Assembly (NCBI GenBank): GCA_003489165.1
Contig: DNJG01000073.1
Location: 34,313-40,684, forward strand
Direction of reading: 5' to 3'
Origin: Nitrospinota bacterium
GTDB taxonomy: Bacteria; Nitrospinota; Nitrospinia; UBA9942
DNA length: 6,372 nt
Within the stretch, counting starts at the first letter, position 1, and each line of letters starts with the position of its first letter. Positions 6,359 through 6,372 of this stretch are shown one piece after another. The position numbers were made by a program, and so were the translations under genes. The notes beneath the pieces were generated by a model. That model ran no database searches, was not told where the DNA came from, and saw nothing but the letters and a program-made list of their open reading frames with translations.

Positions 6359-6372
6359 GCCCCCGTAGCTCA
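6359..6372 (+). tRNA. tRNA, 5' end only (identity uncertain, possibly Arg)
   Basis: The last 14 bases, GCCCCCGTAGCTCA, fit a tRNA 5' end. They give a 7-base acceptor strand, then T8, A9, and GCTC as the 5' D-stem with A14. The anticodon is beyond the window. GC-rich acceptors of this form are common in bacterial tRNA-Arg, but Ala, Val and others are not excluded. The upstream promoter supports a separate transcription unit. Confidence 0.8.

Overview
The window is a tightly packed block of genes, all on the + strand, that ends at the start of a tRNA gene. It most likely comes from an anaerobic or facultative bacterium of modest GC content. The best-supported bacterial signals are Shine-Dalgarno sites, GTG/TTG starts, and a TTGACA-17 bp-TAATAT promoter in front of the tRNA. 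A V/A-type rotary ATPase next to a DsrMK/Hdr-like redox pair is typical of groups such as Nitrospirota, Desulfobacterota and related uncultured lineages. The sequence alone does not fix the phylum, and an archaeal source is less likely but not strictly excluded.

Positions 1-3736 hold five V/A-type ATPase subunit genes in the order I (5' end cut by the window edge), K, E, C, F. These make up the membrane sector (I and the K ring), a peripheral stalk subunit (E), and two central-stalk subunits (C and F). The catalytic and rotor genes A, B and D are not in the window and do not follow F, where they sit in the Thermus and Enterococcus operons. They must lie upstream of I or elsewhere. I and K overlap by 16 bases. 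C to F and F to the next gene are spaced by 9 and 2 bases. Only the K-E and E-C junctions have real gaps, and each can fold into an RNA hairpin. The K-E hairpin is long, with 26-nt arms, and sits just before a subunit E start that lacks a Shine-Dalgarno site.

Positions 3739-6251 hold a two-gene redox module that continues the same transcription unit. The first gene encodes a NarI/DsrM-type membrane b-cytochrome. The second encodes a DsrK/HdrD-like iron-sulfur protein with two ferredoxin-type 4Fe-4S sites and a C-terminal CCG cysteine domain. Together they probably form a quinone- or thiol/disulfide-linked membrane oxidoreductase. Its placement directly behind subunit F suggests co-expression of an electron-transfer complex with the ion-motive ATPase. 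That link is an inference from gene order.

Positions 6252-6358 are intergenic. They contain a strong sigma70-type promoter that probably drives the tRNA beginning at 6359, of which only 14 nt are present. I see no convincing terminator between the redox module and the tRNA. I found no mobile element, CRISPR array or phage gene. The most unusual items are the ATPase/redox operon layout and the two intercistronic RNA structures.
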